64,000 nt of DNA from Anaeramoeba flamelloides. Lineage: Eukaryota > Metamonada > Anaeramoebidae. A program made the position numbers and the translations under genes. The notes below the pieces were generated by a model that had not been told where the DNA came from, did not search any database, and saw only the letters and a program-made list of their open reading frames with translations. This document shows, in pieces, positions 12,225 to 24,797 of the stretch. How positions within the stretch are numbered: the first letter of the stretch is position 1; each line of letters starts with the position of its first letter. Location of the stretch: contig JANTQA010000036.1 in the NCBI GenBank assembly GCA_027625915.1, positions 243,501-307,500 of the forward strand, in the 5' to 3' direction.

Positions 12225-12284
12225 GTTGGATAGTTCAAAAATATTTAAAAATAATTACTATTCAAAATAATATTAACAAAAATT

Positions 12285-13575
12285 TGTGTTACCGAGTGCC
12301 GTAGAGTACCATAGACTGTCTAGGTTTTTATTAAATTTAAAAATAAAAAGAAAATTTATGAAATTTTCATTTAATTTCCAAAATATAAAAAAAACCTAAC
12401 TGTGGTTTTCTTGGGGTTATCTGTTTTATTTGTTAAATCTATAGCTTTTCCATGTAAACATAAAAATCAAGAAAATATAACTGTGGTTTTTTTTTAATTC
12501 ATGAAATGAACAGAAAATTTATTAAATTTTCTATTTATTTCTTAAATTAAAAAAAAACTAATACAAAAGATATCTAAAATGGAAGGGTTCAACTTCAATC
12601 TTAAACCTAGGAAATTTTAAAAAACATTTAAATTGATATTCTTATGTTATGAACAAAAATACATCAAAATACTTTAAATTATGCAAAAAATCAAAAAAAA
12701 ATGGATATCATTGAAGATTTGGATCATTTTCTCTCTGATCATGTCACCGGGTGCCTAAGAGTGTCTAAGAGTACCTAAATGTGGTTTTATTGGGGTTCTC
12801 TGTTTTATCATTTAAGTTATCTAGGTTTTTTTGAGGTTTTCGATTTTATTTATGAAGTGTTCTAGGTTTTTTTTACTTTTTGAAATAAACATCAAATTTT
12901 AATACATTTTCGGTTTATTTCGAAAAGTAAAAAAAAACTAAAGAAAATCTATCGGTTTTATAAATAAACATAAAACTCAAGAAAATCTAACCACGGTTTT
13001 TTTTTTTTTAATTTTAGAAATAAAAAGAAAATTTCAAAAATTTTCTTTCTATTTCTCAAATTAAAAAAAAAATCTAATGATAATTTTCCAGAATTTAAAA
13101 GAATAGAGTAAAATCAAAGATTTTTGGCAATTCTTTTGAATCCTAGAAAACCTAACAACTGCCCAGCCTATGAAAATAATCATATAATCTGGATATCTGA
13201 ACAAAAACTTTTAATGTTTCTAGTATATTAAAAAATAATAGTATTACTATTTTTGATATTATTAGAAAAAAAGATCCATCATATTTATTAGCCTTAGTGG
13301 TTAATAAACTTATCTTTGAGTCTTTAATAATATTCATAAATCATCATTTAGGAATTTTTGTAGTGTAGTAGAGTGCCGTAAAGTGCCGTCAGAGTACCGT
13401 CAGAGTACCTAGGTTTTTTTTAAATTTAGAAATAAAAAGAAAATTTAACAAATTTTCTTTTAAATTATGGAAAACCAAACAAAAAGTGTCCCAGGTTTTT
13501 TTTAAATTTTGTTTTTGTTTCAAAAACAATAGATATTCTAATCAAAACAAAAATTAAAAAAAACCTAATGGCAAA
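12285..13575. repeat. Family K hairpin-repeat cluster
   Basis: A string of short palindromes, e.g. AATTTAGAAATAAAAAGAAA with its partner, and AGGTTTTTTT / AAAAAAACCT arms. They are separated by GTGCCGTAGAGT-type words (12296, 12750, 13375). Confidence 0.6.
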
Positions 13576-15085
13576 TAAGAGGAATTAAAAACTCCTCCGT
13601 TAAACAATAATAATAAAAAAAAAAAAAAAAAAAAAAGGATACTTTTTTAAAATTCCGTTGAAAGAAATACTGCTATTTGAATTCTAAATCGGAAAAAGTT
13701 TTCACTTCATTTTACATATTTTTCTTTGTCTAAATTGAGTTCTCAATAAAGTAAGTTGTGATTTGTGTCTTTGTTTGAAATAGGAAATTGAAAATAAAGT
13801 GAAAATGATTCCCATTTATTATTTAAAAGCCAGTAATGATATATTGAACAAATTTGTTTGATTTTTTAATTATTTAATTATCATTAAAATGAGCAACTAA
13901 AAATAATTCAATGTTAAATTTTTTTATATATTTTTCAATTATTTTGAGTTTATTCTTTTGAAAAGTTTTTTCTAATTCGAGATTTCAGTCTCTTTGCATC
14001 AATTTTTGAAATAGTATTCTTTGTTTTGTCTTTGTTTGATAAAAATATTTGAAAGAAGAATTTTATAAGCAAATTTGTCACAAAAGGTTTTTTAAAATAA
14101 TAATAAATAGTAATTGTGCAAGAAAGCGAAGGTAATATAATTGTTATGTTCATTCAAATTAAAAAGAAAAAGGAAAATAAATCTTGGAAAATTGGATTTT
14201 TTTCTTTTTTTCTTTTCTTGATTGTAACAAATTTATTTCGAAAGGTGATCTTTACTTGTTTAGTCTTCTAAAAAAAAATAATTGTTTTAAATGGCACACC
14301 TTTTCGGGTATATTTTTTTGGTTTACTGTTTGATTAATTTCACTCTTTTCGATAAACACATTTCTTGATCCAAAACCATCTAATTAACTAAACTCAAAAA
14401 TTTTAATCAAAAAAAAATGTTCAAGAAAATCGTAAAATGAAAGACACAACTCTGAATTTCTTTTTTTCTGTTCAAAAACTCAACTCTAAATGGTATTTTG
14501 GTTTCAAAGTTTTAATAACTGCTTGCACTCAAAAAATATTTTTCAGTAAAATTCAAATAATTAAAATTTTTAAAAAGGGTAAAATGTACTTTTTTCCTTC
14601 AAATGTTTTTTTGATCCAAATTGTAAAATATTTTGATGGTTATGACTCAATAATTTAAAAGAGATTGGATCAAAAGGTTTTGAGACAATTTGGTGAATTA
14701 TTGTCAAATACCTAAATAAACTTGATTATATCAACCAATTGAAAAGAGATTTTGTTGTTTTGCTTTTGTTACCTTTTTTACCAAAAAAAAGTCCAACAAA
14801 AGTATTTACATTCTATTTTTTTGAATGCAGGTCTTGTGTGTGTTTCATTCAAATGATCAGAATATTCTGTAAAAAAAGATTTTTACCTTTTAAATCTTTA
14901 ATTATTCTATCATAAAAAAACTTGTTGTTTCAAATGAGCTTATTTCTTTTTGTAAATATTCTAATTTTTGTCTTCGAGATTTCAGTTTCAAAAATCGAAA
15001 ATTCCAAACAAAATTAAACAATCATTTTTCTCAGATCTCAAAAAGTTTTCACAAGTTTTATTTTTTTATCCTTTATTTTTGGAAA
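13576..15085. other. Gene-free stretch upstream of the receptor gene
   Basis: It contains an A-tract near 13618 and short open frames with Phe/Lys/Ile noise composition. The receptor promoter must lie in the right part, but no motif can be defended. Confidence 0.6.
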
Positions 15086-18000
15086 ATGGAACACAAAATT
15101 TTAGCAACAGCTTTTCTAGTTTTTTGTCTTTTGTTAAATTTCGGTTGTTCTCGTAAGTAATATGAATTTTTTTTTTTTCTTAAGAAAATTGTTTGTTTCA
15201 CCCAAACTCCACCTAAAGACCAAAATAATAAAACTTTTTGTTTGTGAATCCAAATAAAATTCCTCCAAAATTCAAGAATTCTTTTTCTCGTTTGACTCTT
15301 TGAAATTTTGAATCTAGCCCACTCCATTTTAGGTTGTTTTTATGATTTTCCAAATCCAAAAAAAAAAAAAAAAAAAAAAAAATGAAGAAATGAAATTTCA
15401 AAATACAAAAAACTTTTACCAACAAGAACAAAAATAACAAGATTAACACTCTTTAGTAAATTTCAAAATGAAACTTTTTTCAATAAAAACAAAAACAAAA
15501 ACACAAAAACAAAAAAACAAAAAAAAACACAAATAGACGATGGAGGCGAACTTGAGATAATCGACGATTTTGTTCTTGTTAAAAAACTGCAAACAGACAC
15601 CTATGTTGATTATAATCAAAACAATGGAAGCTTTGCGATTTCTACTGTCAAGGAATCCGTAATAGATGAATCAACACATACTGTCTTTTACCAGCCTGAT
15701 GGAGTTGAATTGTTCCGAAAAAACTTTGTTGTCAATTCAACAGAAGGGACTAAAAAGATTATTTCAATCTCTTTAAAAAACAATTATTTTGTTGTTGCGA
15801 TGATCAACCAATTTGATCCCGGAGAAGCGACACTTCAATTTTATGATGAGAATTTAAATTTAATTCAGCAAACATTGGTTGACTATGGGTTAGGGGCCTA
15901 TGAAGATATTGAAGTCTTTTCCTTTGACAGCAATAGTGATGTGGTTTTGCTGATAAACATTGGACGATACAAAGAAAATGTCGATACCAAACAGACTTTT
16001 GGTCTGTTGTATGATTGCCAAGGGAATTTAAAATCAACCATTGCCAAACTAAGTGAAAATGATACGTACACTTACACAAATATGGATTTTTCTGTTTTCA
16101 GCAATGAATCATTTATTCTTGCATCTCAGGTATACAACCCAGACAAAGGCTGTTATGATCTTTTTGTTAAGACAATTGAAATCAAAGAAAACGAATTTCA
16201 TGGGTTAAATAACGAATTCCAAATCAATAATGAAAGCGAACCAGGAGGAATATACCCCGAGGTATCTATTTTCAATGATGATTCCTTTGTTGTTTTTTGG
16301 ACGGATACAATGGACGGCGAATATGTTGTGAATAGTCAAAGGGTGGATAAAGAAATGAATTTAATTGGCGATATTCAAGTAATAATAGGCCATTTACCCG
16401 AAGCATTTAAAGTGTTAAAGACAAAAATTAGCCAAGATCAAACAGTGATCATTGGGTGGGAATTAATGATAGTCGACAATGTGATCCGTTACCAATTATT
16501 TGATCCTGATTTAAATGCAATTACTAACGTTACCAAATTAGTTGCTCTTGACACCTCAAGCAAATTTGAAGAATTATATATTGACACATACGAATCAGAT
16601 TTTCTTTTTACTTATATTGAAAAGGTTTCAAGCAGCAACCGAAGTGCATATTTCACCAGATGGCATATGAACTCAGCACCGCTTTTAGAAAATACAATAC
16701 CAGATCCAGAATTTGAATTAAAAACACGAGATTTCCAATACACAATCCCATCAGACACTTGGACAGAACCAGAAAATCAAGAAATTACATATTCTTCCCG
16801 TTATGATTCTAATTTGTTGCCATGGTTGAGTTATGACAACTCAAGCAGAACCTTTCAAGGCACCTTACCTTATTCGTGTGGAGAAATATTTTCAGACATT
16901 TATGAAATTGCAACTGACGTTTGGGGCAAATGGGCAAAGGCAGGCTTTTCCATAAAAACTGCCAACGAAGCGCCCACAATTCAAAACAATTTAGAAAATC
17001 AATATATCCATTCAAATGAAAACTTAAATTATCAAATTGCTGAAAATAGCTTTTCAGATCCTGAAAACCAAGAATTAACTGTGACTGCAAATATCGCTGA
17101 TCCAGAAGCACAATCTTGGATCAGTTTTGATGATGAAACTAGAACCTTCAGCGGAACACCAAATAATTCCATTTGCAGTGAAAAAATATATTCAAACATT
17201 GAAGTAATCGCAGAAGATGATTGTGGGAATATTATTAAAAATTATTTTGATGTTTCTGTCAAAAATTATCCACCAACAATTCAAAATGGACTTGAAAATC
17301 AAGCAATCAATGCAATAACAGAATTAAATTACCAATTTGATATCAACACATTCCATGACCCAGAGGGATTTGAATTTACCTATTCAGCAAATATCACTGA
17401 TCCAGACGCACAGGGGTGGCTCAATTTTGATAACAAAACTCGAACCTTTAGTGGAAAGCCAAATAATCCTATTTGCAGTGAAAAGAATTATACTAATATT
17501 GAAGTGATCGCAGAGGATAGCTGTGGACACATTATTAGCGATTTTTTTGATATTCAAGTAACCAACGAAAAACCAAGAATTAATAAAAATTTAATTAACC
17601 AAAGAATTAATTCCACCGGATTTGTAAATTATCAATTTGCTGAAAATACTTTTTTAGATCCTGAAAATCAAGAATTATTTTATCAAATAAATAAAAACGA
17701 AGCAACATGGCTTGATTTTGACAACGAAACAAGAACAGTTAGTGGCTCGCCGGATTTTTATTATTGCAAGGAACAAGTTTTTGAAAACATTGAAATCATT
17801 GCTTTTGATAATTGTTCAAAGCAAAATTCAGACTTTTTTAATATCACAATTAATAATGAAAAACCAAAAATTATCAAAGCTTTATTTACCCAACATATAA
17901 ACGAAGAAAGCCCATCATTAGACTATCAAGTTGATTTGGATTCCTTTCAAGACCCAGAGGGGCATACTCTAACCTTTAAAAGCACCCTATCAAACAATTA

Positions 18001-19150
18001 TAATTTACCAAACTGGGTTATCTTTGATAATGAAACTTTGTCCTTTAGTGGGACGCCACCACAAAGTTCTTGCTCAGAAACCATTGCAATCAAATTAACT
18101 GCCATTGATGATTGTAATTATCAAACTGAACAATTCTTTGATATTATTGTTAACAAAACAAACGTAACATTATCCAAAGAATTAAATGATGAAAATTACA
18201 ATGTTGATGAGCTCTTTTCCTTTTCCTTTGACGAAGACACCTTTATTGACCCACGAGAAATGGGGTTAACCTATTCAATAAAATTATCAAATGGCAGTGA
18301 AACACCAGATTGGATACATTTCAATTCAAATGATAGAACCTTCTTTGGCACGACAGAGGGATGCACAGACGACATAATAATCGAGATAATTGCAGAAGAC
18401 TATTGTAAAGTAAATGCCTCGGGCGAATTCCATTTGCAAATTACCAACCAGAAGCCCGAGCAATATCGAAATTTAAAAAATCAAGTTTGTAAAGAATCAG
18501 AATCATTTACTTTAAATTTTGAACAAGACCTATTTATTGACCCAGAACAATCAGAAATTGATTATGAAATTGGCAGAAGTGGGAATAAGCAATTACCCGA
18601 TTGGATAAAATTTGACCAAGAAAATTTAAGTGTATATGGTGTTTGTGAAGGCGAGGAAACTTCAATAGATATCGATATTATCGGCTATGATGATTGCAGA
18701 GAATCTGGAAAGGCTTCTTTTAATTTGAAAATTAATTTAAACGAAGAAGATTCATTCTCGCTTTTTGAAGGAACAATGCTTTATGTTTCAATATCCGTAA
18801 TAGTATTAGTTACATTTTCATTATTTTTATTGTCCGTGATCTTCATTTTGAAAAAAAAAAAAAATCAGAATCAAAGAAAAAAGAATGAAGAAGACAGCGT
18901 AACAGTAAAAAGATATTTTAAGAAGAATAAAAGTTCGAAATCACTCAACAAAAATTCAGATTCAGAACAAGAGTATGGTCATATAAATGATAAAAAATCA
19001 GATACTGAGTTACATGATAATTCCGATCAAGAAATTACTCTCGAATCCGATGATATCGAATTAAAAGAGGGGAATAAGAAAAATGAAGAAAAAAAAAATG
19101 CTATAATTGATGATAATTCAGAATTAGAAATTTTTAGTGATTCCGATTAA
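15086..19150 (+). CDS. Type I membrane receptor-like protein with seven cadherin-like (CADG/dystroglycan-type) repeats
   Basis: Two exons, 15086..15152 and 15537..19150, encode about 1,226 aa. Exon 1 encodes MEHKILATAFLVFCLLLNFG, a signal peptide. The donor GTAAGT and the acceptor ATAG leave the frame open across the junction, and the open frame in exon 2 begins well before any internal ATG. Residues ~60-400 are beta-rich repeats (F.V.W-type strands) that look like a propeller. Residues ~408-1094 hold seven repeats of ~97 aa with the CADG pattern: an F.DPE strand, then W..FD..TRTFSGTP. Most repeats carry two cysteines (one after GTP, one in an ED-C motif), suggesting one disulfide per domain. 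A transmembrane helix lies at ~1103-1128, followed by a basic stop-transfer run and an acidic Asp/Glu/Ser-rich tail. A surface adhesion or sensing role is inferred; the ligand is unknown. Confidence 0.9.
15153..15536 (+). other. Intron 1 of the cadherin-like receptor gene (384 bp)
   Basis: It begins GTAAGT and ends AAATAG. The phase is 1: one base of exon 1 plus two of exon 2 make a His codon. It is AT-rich and contains an A-tract of about 26 bases near 15358. It separates the signal peptide from the mature ectodomain. Confidence 0.85.
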
Positions 19151-21449
19151 ATCAATCATGAAATTAATTTTTTTTTATTATTTATATTTATATTTTATTT
19201 ATTTTATTATCTTAAATTTAATTTTTTTTTAATTATTATTCTTTTAATTCTGTTTTAATTATTCTGAAAAATTAAAATAATAATCTTTAAGGGAATAGTA
19301 TTCTTTAAAAATAAAATTAAATTTTGTTAAAACCCTTAAAAAATTGTTTTTTTATTTGTAATTTGTGTTTTTGCTAATGAAATGATTGAGTTAACCTCAT
19401 TTAAAAAATTTATTAATTTTGAAAGTCTATTTATCGAAATTTCAAATTTCATATGTTTTCCTACATAAAATGAAAAAAATTAACCAAAAATTTTTATTAA
19501 AAATATAGTTAATTCTTGAAAATGGGTAAACTTATTTTTCTTTTTGTGTTGGAAAGTATTGATTGGTGGAAAGAAATATTTTTATATTTTGTTATTAGAC
19601 TTTTAAATTATTAATTTTTCAATTCAAACCATGAAAATAAAACTCAATGTGGTATAGGTGATTCAATACATGAATATTTGTTAGAAGCCTAACTACAATT
19701 TATCAATTAAATTGAGATCTATTATACAAAAAAATTTTTTTCTTTAATGCTTTATCAAAAAAATTTTTTTCTGTTTTTCAAAAAATAAAAAAAAATTCCA
19801 AAAAAATTTTCAATTGTGAAAATTTTTTTGACTAATTCATAATAATTTTTAAAACAATTTAATTCATTTTTGGCAGAAAAAAAAATTATTTTTGAATTTT
19901 GAATTTATAATTCAATTAATTCCCAAATATCTTTAAGAAAATTTTATTTTGAAAAATCGAATTTCATCTTAGAAAAAAAAAATACAGTTTCCCAGTAAAA
20001 TTTTAAAATTATTTAAAAATTTAATATTTATAAGTACTATTCTTGAGGGAATATTAATATTTTTTAATATTATAAATAAATTAATTTTTTTATTGAATCA
20101 AATGGATTTTCTCAAAAACAAAAAAAAATATTAATATTCTTCGTAAGTAAGCTTTGATATTGTATAATAATGATCAAAATGGAAATTCACAGTGTTAATA
20201 ATTGTTATGATTATGAAATAAAATGAATTTAAAAGTACTTTTCATATTCAGAAAAAATCGAAAAAAAAAGTTGATCCTATTGAGAAAATTTTCTTTTCTA
20301 GATTTTCTAAGTAGATCATAATTTTTTTACACTTTACATCTACCAAATTTCCAAGTAGAAAAGACCACCAATAAAATATTATAAAATATATCCTGTTATT
20401 TTAGATTACTTATCCCTTTAGACTAATCGAATTCTTTTTTTTTTTTTATTTATTTATTTATCGTTTTTTTATACATATTAAAAATATTAAAGTGTGTCTG
20501 AAATAATCATTCCAACTCTACCACGATAAGTATTTGTGGTGTGTCTTAGAGTGCCTAATTTTTTTGGACCATCTATAAACTCTTGAAAAATTAAAGTCAA
20601 TTTTGTTAAAAATTACTAAGAATTAATTAGAACATTAAACATTCAATTATCTTTTGATTAGTAACAACCGAATTGTAATTGTTTATTCTAATTTTAACTA
20701 TTATATTACTCTATATTATAGTTATTCCTAGTATCTGGGTTTGAAGAATAAATTTCAAAAGAACCCCATATTAAGGGAAAGGGTCGCATTATTATAATAA
20801 TTTGATCAAGATGATATTTTTTTTTAGTAGATTGATTCAGTTTTGATTGTTCCTAATTTTTTTCTACTTTTACTTTCAGACCATAATTATTTATTTTTCA
20901 CTGATATAATTTATAAAGAAAAAAAAAAATAATTATAAAATTTAGTCATTGATTAAAAATAATTTGAGTAATCCAAATTTAATTAATAATATCAAAAAAA
21001 AAAAATTAATAAAGAAAGAAGCGTGAAATTAATTCAGTGATGAAATAAACTTAGAATTTAATCAAAACAATTATTTTTTTTTTGGAAAAAAATTAATTCA
21101 ATAAGGTCTAAAAAATAAAAATAATTTTATATAATAAAATTATTATAAAGGAATATTTTGGTTATATTAAAAAAAATCAAATAAAACAAATCAAAAGATT
21201 CTAGATTATATCAAAAATTTACCAAGAACTAATTTGTAAAAATTTACAATTAATATATTTTTTCCAATTGAAAAAATTGTAAATACTAGTACAATTTTTT
21301 AACAATAAAACTGTAAAATCATTTCAAAAAATAGAAAATTTAAAATATATTATTAATGAAGGAAATTTCACTGGTTTAAACGCAATTGAAAATTTAAAAT
21401 TATCAAAAATATCTTATTAAAATTCAAAAAATCTTTAAAAAATGGTTGA
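19151..21449. other. Gene-free stretch downstream of the receptor gene
   Basis: AT-rich. One family-K-like word (GTGTCTTAGAGTGCCTAATT) lies near 20540; otherwise nothing is recognised. Confidence 0.6.
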
Positions 21450-21700
21450 TTAATCCCTACTAGGAATAATGTTGAGTATTTGAAAAAGAGTCATTTATAT
21501 TTATTCATAAAAAAGGAAATGAGTGGGCTGTTTTAAATTATAGGCCAATTTCAATTTATCAAAGTTAACAAAGATTATTTCTAAAAATGTTAGACAAACT
21601 AATCGAATCTTGTTGGGAATTAATTCATGAATTCTAATTTTGGTTTCGAAAAAAATATGATACTTGGATTAAAGTCTTAAATTTCTAATATACTTATAAT
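21450..21700 (+). mobile_element. LINE (non-LTR) reverse transcriptase relic
   Basis: The plus strand reads SHLYLFIKKGNEWAVLNYRP then ISIYQS, and further on LDKLIESCWELIHEF...FRKKYDTW. This is the order of the KKG...NYRPIS and GFR...T boxes in LINE reverse transcriptase. It is short, interrupted by stops and has no endonuclease. Confidence 0.6.
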
Positions 21701-21716
21701 TATCTAAAATCAAATA

Positions 21717-21911
21717 CATTCAGTTCCACTTTTAAGACACATACTTTCAAGTAAATTTAATGTACTTGAAAATCTTAAATTAAAGTACATTTTTTGGAAT
21801 TTTTTTTATACAAATTATTTTGCTAGTATTTAAATTTTGTTCCTTAATTTAAGATTTTTATTGTGTCTTAAATTTTGTTGAAAGTTTTTTTCTTAAAAGT
21901 GAAGTTGATTA
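21717..21911. mobile_element. Palindromic MITE, copy 6 (family A), diverged
   Basis: Starts TA|CATTCAGTTCCACTTTTAA and ends AAGTGAAGTTGATTA|TA. The arms are recognisable but carry many substitutions. It lies just downstream of a LINE relic. Confidence 0.65.
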
Positions 21912-23714
21912 TATATATCTAATAATATTACACCCCTGTCACTTTTACTTTATTTAAAAAAAAAAATATTAAACAAACCCTGAAAATGTTTAAACCCCAT
22001 TTACTTCAAGATTAAACATATTAATATCACAAAAAATTGAAATTGAAAAAAATATTAATATTTTTTCAAAATAATAAACATTACCAAAGTTTTTGATGCG
22101 AGACTTTAATAAGATATGTACAACTCCTTCAAAATGCTAAAAAAAAAAAAAAATAATTTCTATAAATTATTTTTCTTTTGTACACATTTATTGTTTTTGT
22201 TATTGTTACTTTTTTTGACTTTGTGTTTTTTTTTTCTGAAAATACCTCCTTAAAAATAAATTAAATAAATCTTTTTTTGGGTATTCAAAAAAAAAAAAAA
22301 AAAAAATGTTTAACTTAATTTTTTATTTTTTTGGTAATTTTTAAATATTAAATGAAATAAAGAATATATAAAAAAATTATTAACTTTACTTCTGTCCAAG
22401 TTTACTGAAAATATATCAACAGTCTAATATTGGTAAATATCTATCTTTGAAGAATAAATAAGAGATACATAAATAGCACATAACAAATATAGTTGATCTT
22501 AAATAAGAATCAATCAATTTAATCCTTATCTTTTCGCATGATGAACTATTTTCAATACTTATTTCTTGAAAATAAACCCAAAGTTTATATTATTAGTATA
22601 TCATTCTTGTCAATGAAAACTTGTAAGAATTTATCAAATTAATCAATGTTTACAGTGTGTTAATGTCAAGTCTCTATTATTTTTTTTTTAACCAATTTCG
22701 AAATAAGGATTCATTATCGAGAAATATGTTTAATATTGTAAATAAACAAGGGTATTTTAATCTAAGTAATTGACAAAAAATTTACTCAATCTCTTTTAAA
22801 TTTAGGTAAAAAAATTTAATAGAGATAAGTTTTAATGAAGATAAATATATCACTATATTATCAATATTCTAAAAACGTAGTAACAGGGATATTTTTATGG
22901 TAAATAAATTATTTTAGTAAAAATAAAATTTTTTTATAGAATTTTGTGATATTTCAGAAACCATATTTCATGAAACTACTATAATTTTAAACGATTACCA
23001 ACTTTTAAAAAAAAATAGGTTTTGAAGAGAGTATCAAAAATTTGTTACAAATTAACATCAATTTTAATCAATATATTTTTGTCAGGGAGGTAGAGAATAC
23101 AAAAGGATATTTGATTGGTTATGTGAAGAATAATAATTATTTTGTGGTTGTAGTCAAAAGAGAAAATATAAAAATTACATTTAAGATAAAGTTTTATTTT
23201 TGTACTATATCCAAAATCAATAAAAAACAAAGTAATAAAACAATTTTTTTTTCTTAAATGAAAAGAAATAAAAAAAATTAAACACATTCAAGTATGATTT
23301 TGAATCAAGTTGAAATGGGTAATGTATAATCACAAAATATTATTATCTCTTCCAGTTTATCTCTTGAGATGCAGAAGTACTATTTAAATTCCAAAATTAT
23401 CATAAAAATCCAAAATTTCCGAGTTTTTCTGTCTCTCGAAAGATAAAGTACATGAAACTACAATTTTTTAATACATTTACTCCACATCTTGTCAAAATTT
23501 TAGAGTTTTTATCATAATAATATAAATTAAAAATGTCAAGAAAAATAAGAAAATTTATCAAACCCAAAACCATAAAACCCTAAGCCTCAATATAAAAATC
23601 TGTAAAGAGACTTATTACCACGATAACAAAGGGCTGGTTCCTATGCCATTTAATTTCAACATGATCAAATCTTTTATTGATTGATTGAGATATTTTTCAT
23701 TATCATGCTACCGT
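21912..23714. other. Gene-free stretch
   Basis: AT-rich. Two overlapping frames at 23042-23287 on opposite strands have noise composition. Nothing else was seen. Confidence 0.6.
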
Positions 23715-24300
23715 AAGGATTACAATCCTTGAAATTTGAAAAAAGGTTATCTTGTATTAAGTGTCACAGCATATAATTTTTGGATCTTAGCTGATCGATC
23801 TTAGGGCTTGGTATGGGTTTTAATAATAGCAAAAAAATGAATTTCTTGACAATTTATTTTTTTTTACAAAATCCGAATTGAAGAATGTAAGGCTCATAGA
23901 TTGGTAGGATATATAAGAATTTTTTTATTTTTGTATTTGACAATCGAAATATTTATTTGCCCTTTTTATCAATTACCAAAGTAAAATAAATTTTTTAAAA
24001 AACTCCAAAACAAAACCAATCCGAATTAAAAATTTCAATCAACAACACACAACCCTTAAAAATCAAAATTCCATATAACTTACCTTCAAACTAATTAGTC
24101 TTATACTCTTCAATTCAGAATTTTGGAAAAAAAAAAAAATTGATTTTTTGAGCTACTATTAAAATCCATACTAAACCCTAATCCATCAGATAAGAACCAA
24201 AAATAACATGCTGTCACACCTAATACAAGATAATCTTTTTTCCAGTTTCAAGAGGATTCTAAACCTTAAATGTTTTTCAGGAATCAAAGAAAGAATCAAT
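23715..24300. repeat. Family G long inverted repeat upstream of RRP12
   Basis: 23715-23925 and 24095-24300 are inverted copies of ~200 bp. Shared words include TTATCTTGTATTA, GTGTCACAGCAT / ATGCTGTCACAC and TGGGTTTTAATA-like sequence. The loop is ~170 bp. The right arm ends ~500 bp before the RRP12 start codon. Confidence 0.6.
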
Positions 24301-24797
24301 TTTCTGAAACAATTTTAGGGTTATGATAAATAATATTCCGATTAGTATTCTTAAAATTGGATTGTTTTATTTTGGTTGTTGTCTATTCTTTTTCTCATTT
24401 TGATTTTTTTTTTTCAAGTATTGTCTTTTAATTCCTTATTGTGAGTTTTTATTGGAATAGACAATTCAAAATTACATCATTTAATAAAAAGATTACAATC
24501 GATGATAATATCAATTATCTCTTTTGATAAAAACACACTAACAGAAGAATTCAATGTAAAAGTATCCAAAAAAATTAAAAAATTTCAAAATTACGTAAAC
24601 AAAAAATAATTGATCTTTAATCAAAAATAAAAAAATTGCTAAACAGTGTAATACAAGTAAATTAAAACCATTTCCAAACCAAACCAAACTCATTTTTTAT
24701 CTTTAGTATTAATTACTTTTTTTTTTTTTTTTTTTTTTCACCAACAACATTTCTTCACAAATCAGCCAAGCAACTAAAATCAAAAAAAACTATTAAT

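Noticed and set aside
12285-13575. Regularly spaced palindromes as a CRISPR-like array
   Set aside because: Unit lengths and sequences vary, spacers are not unique equal-length segments, and the genome is eukaryotic.
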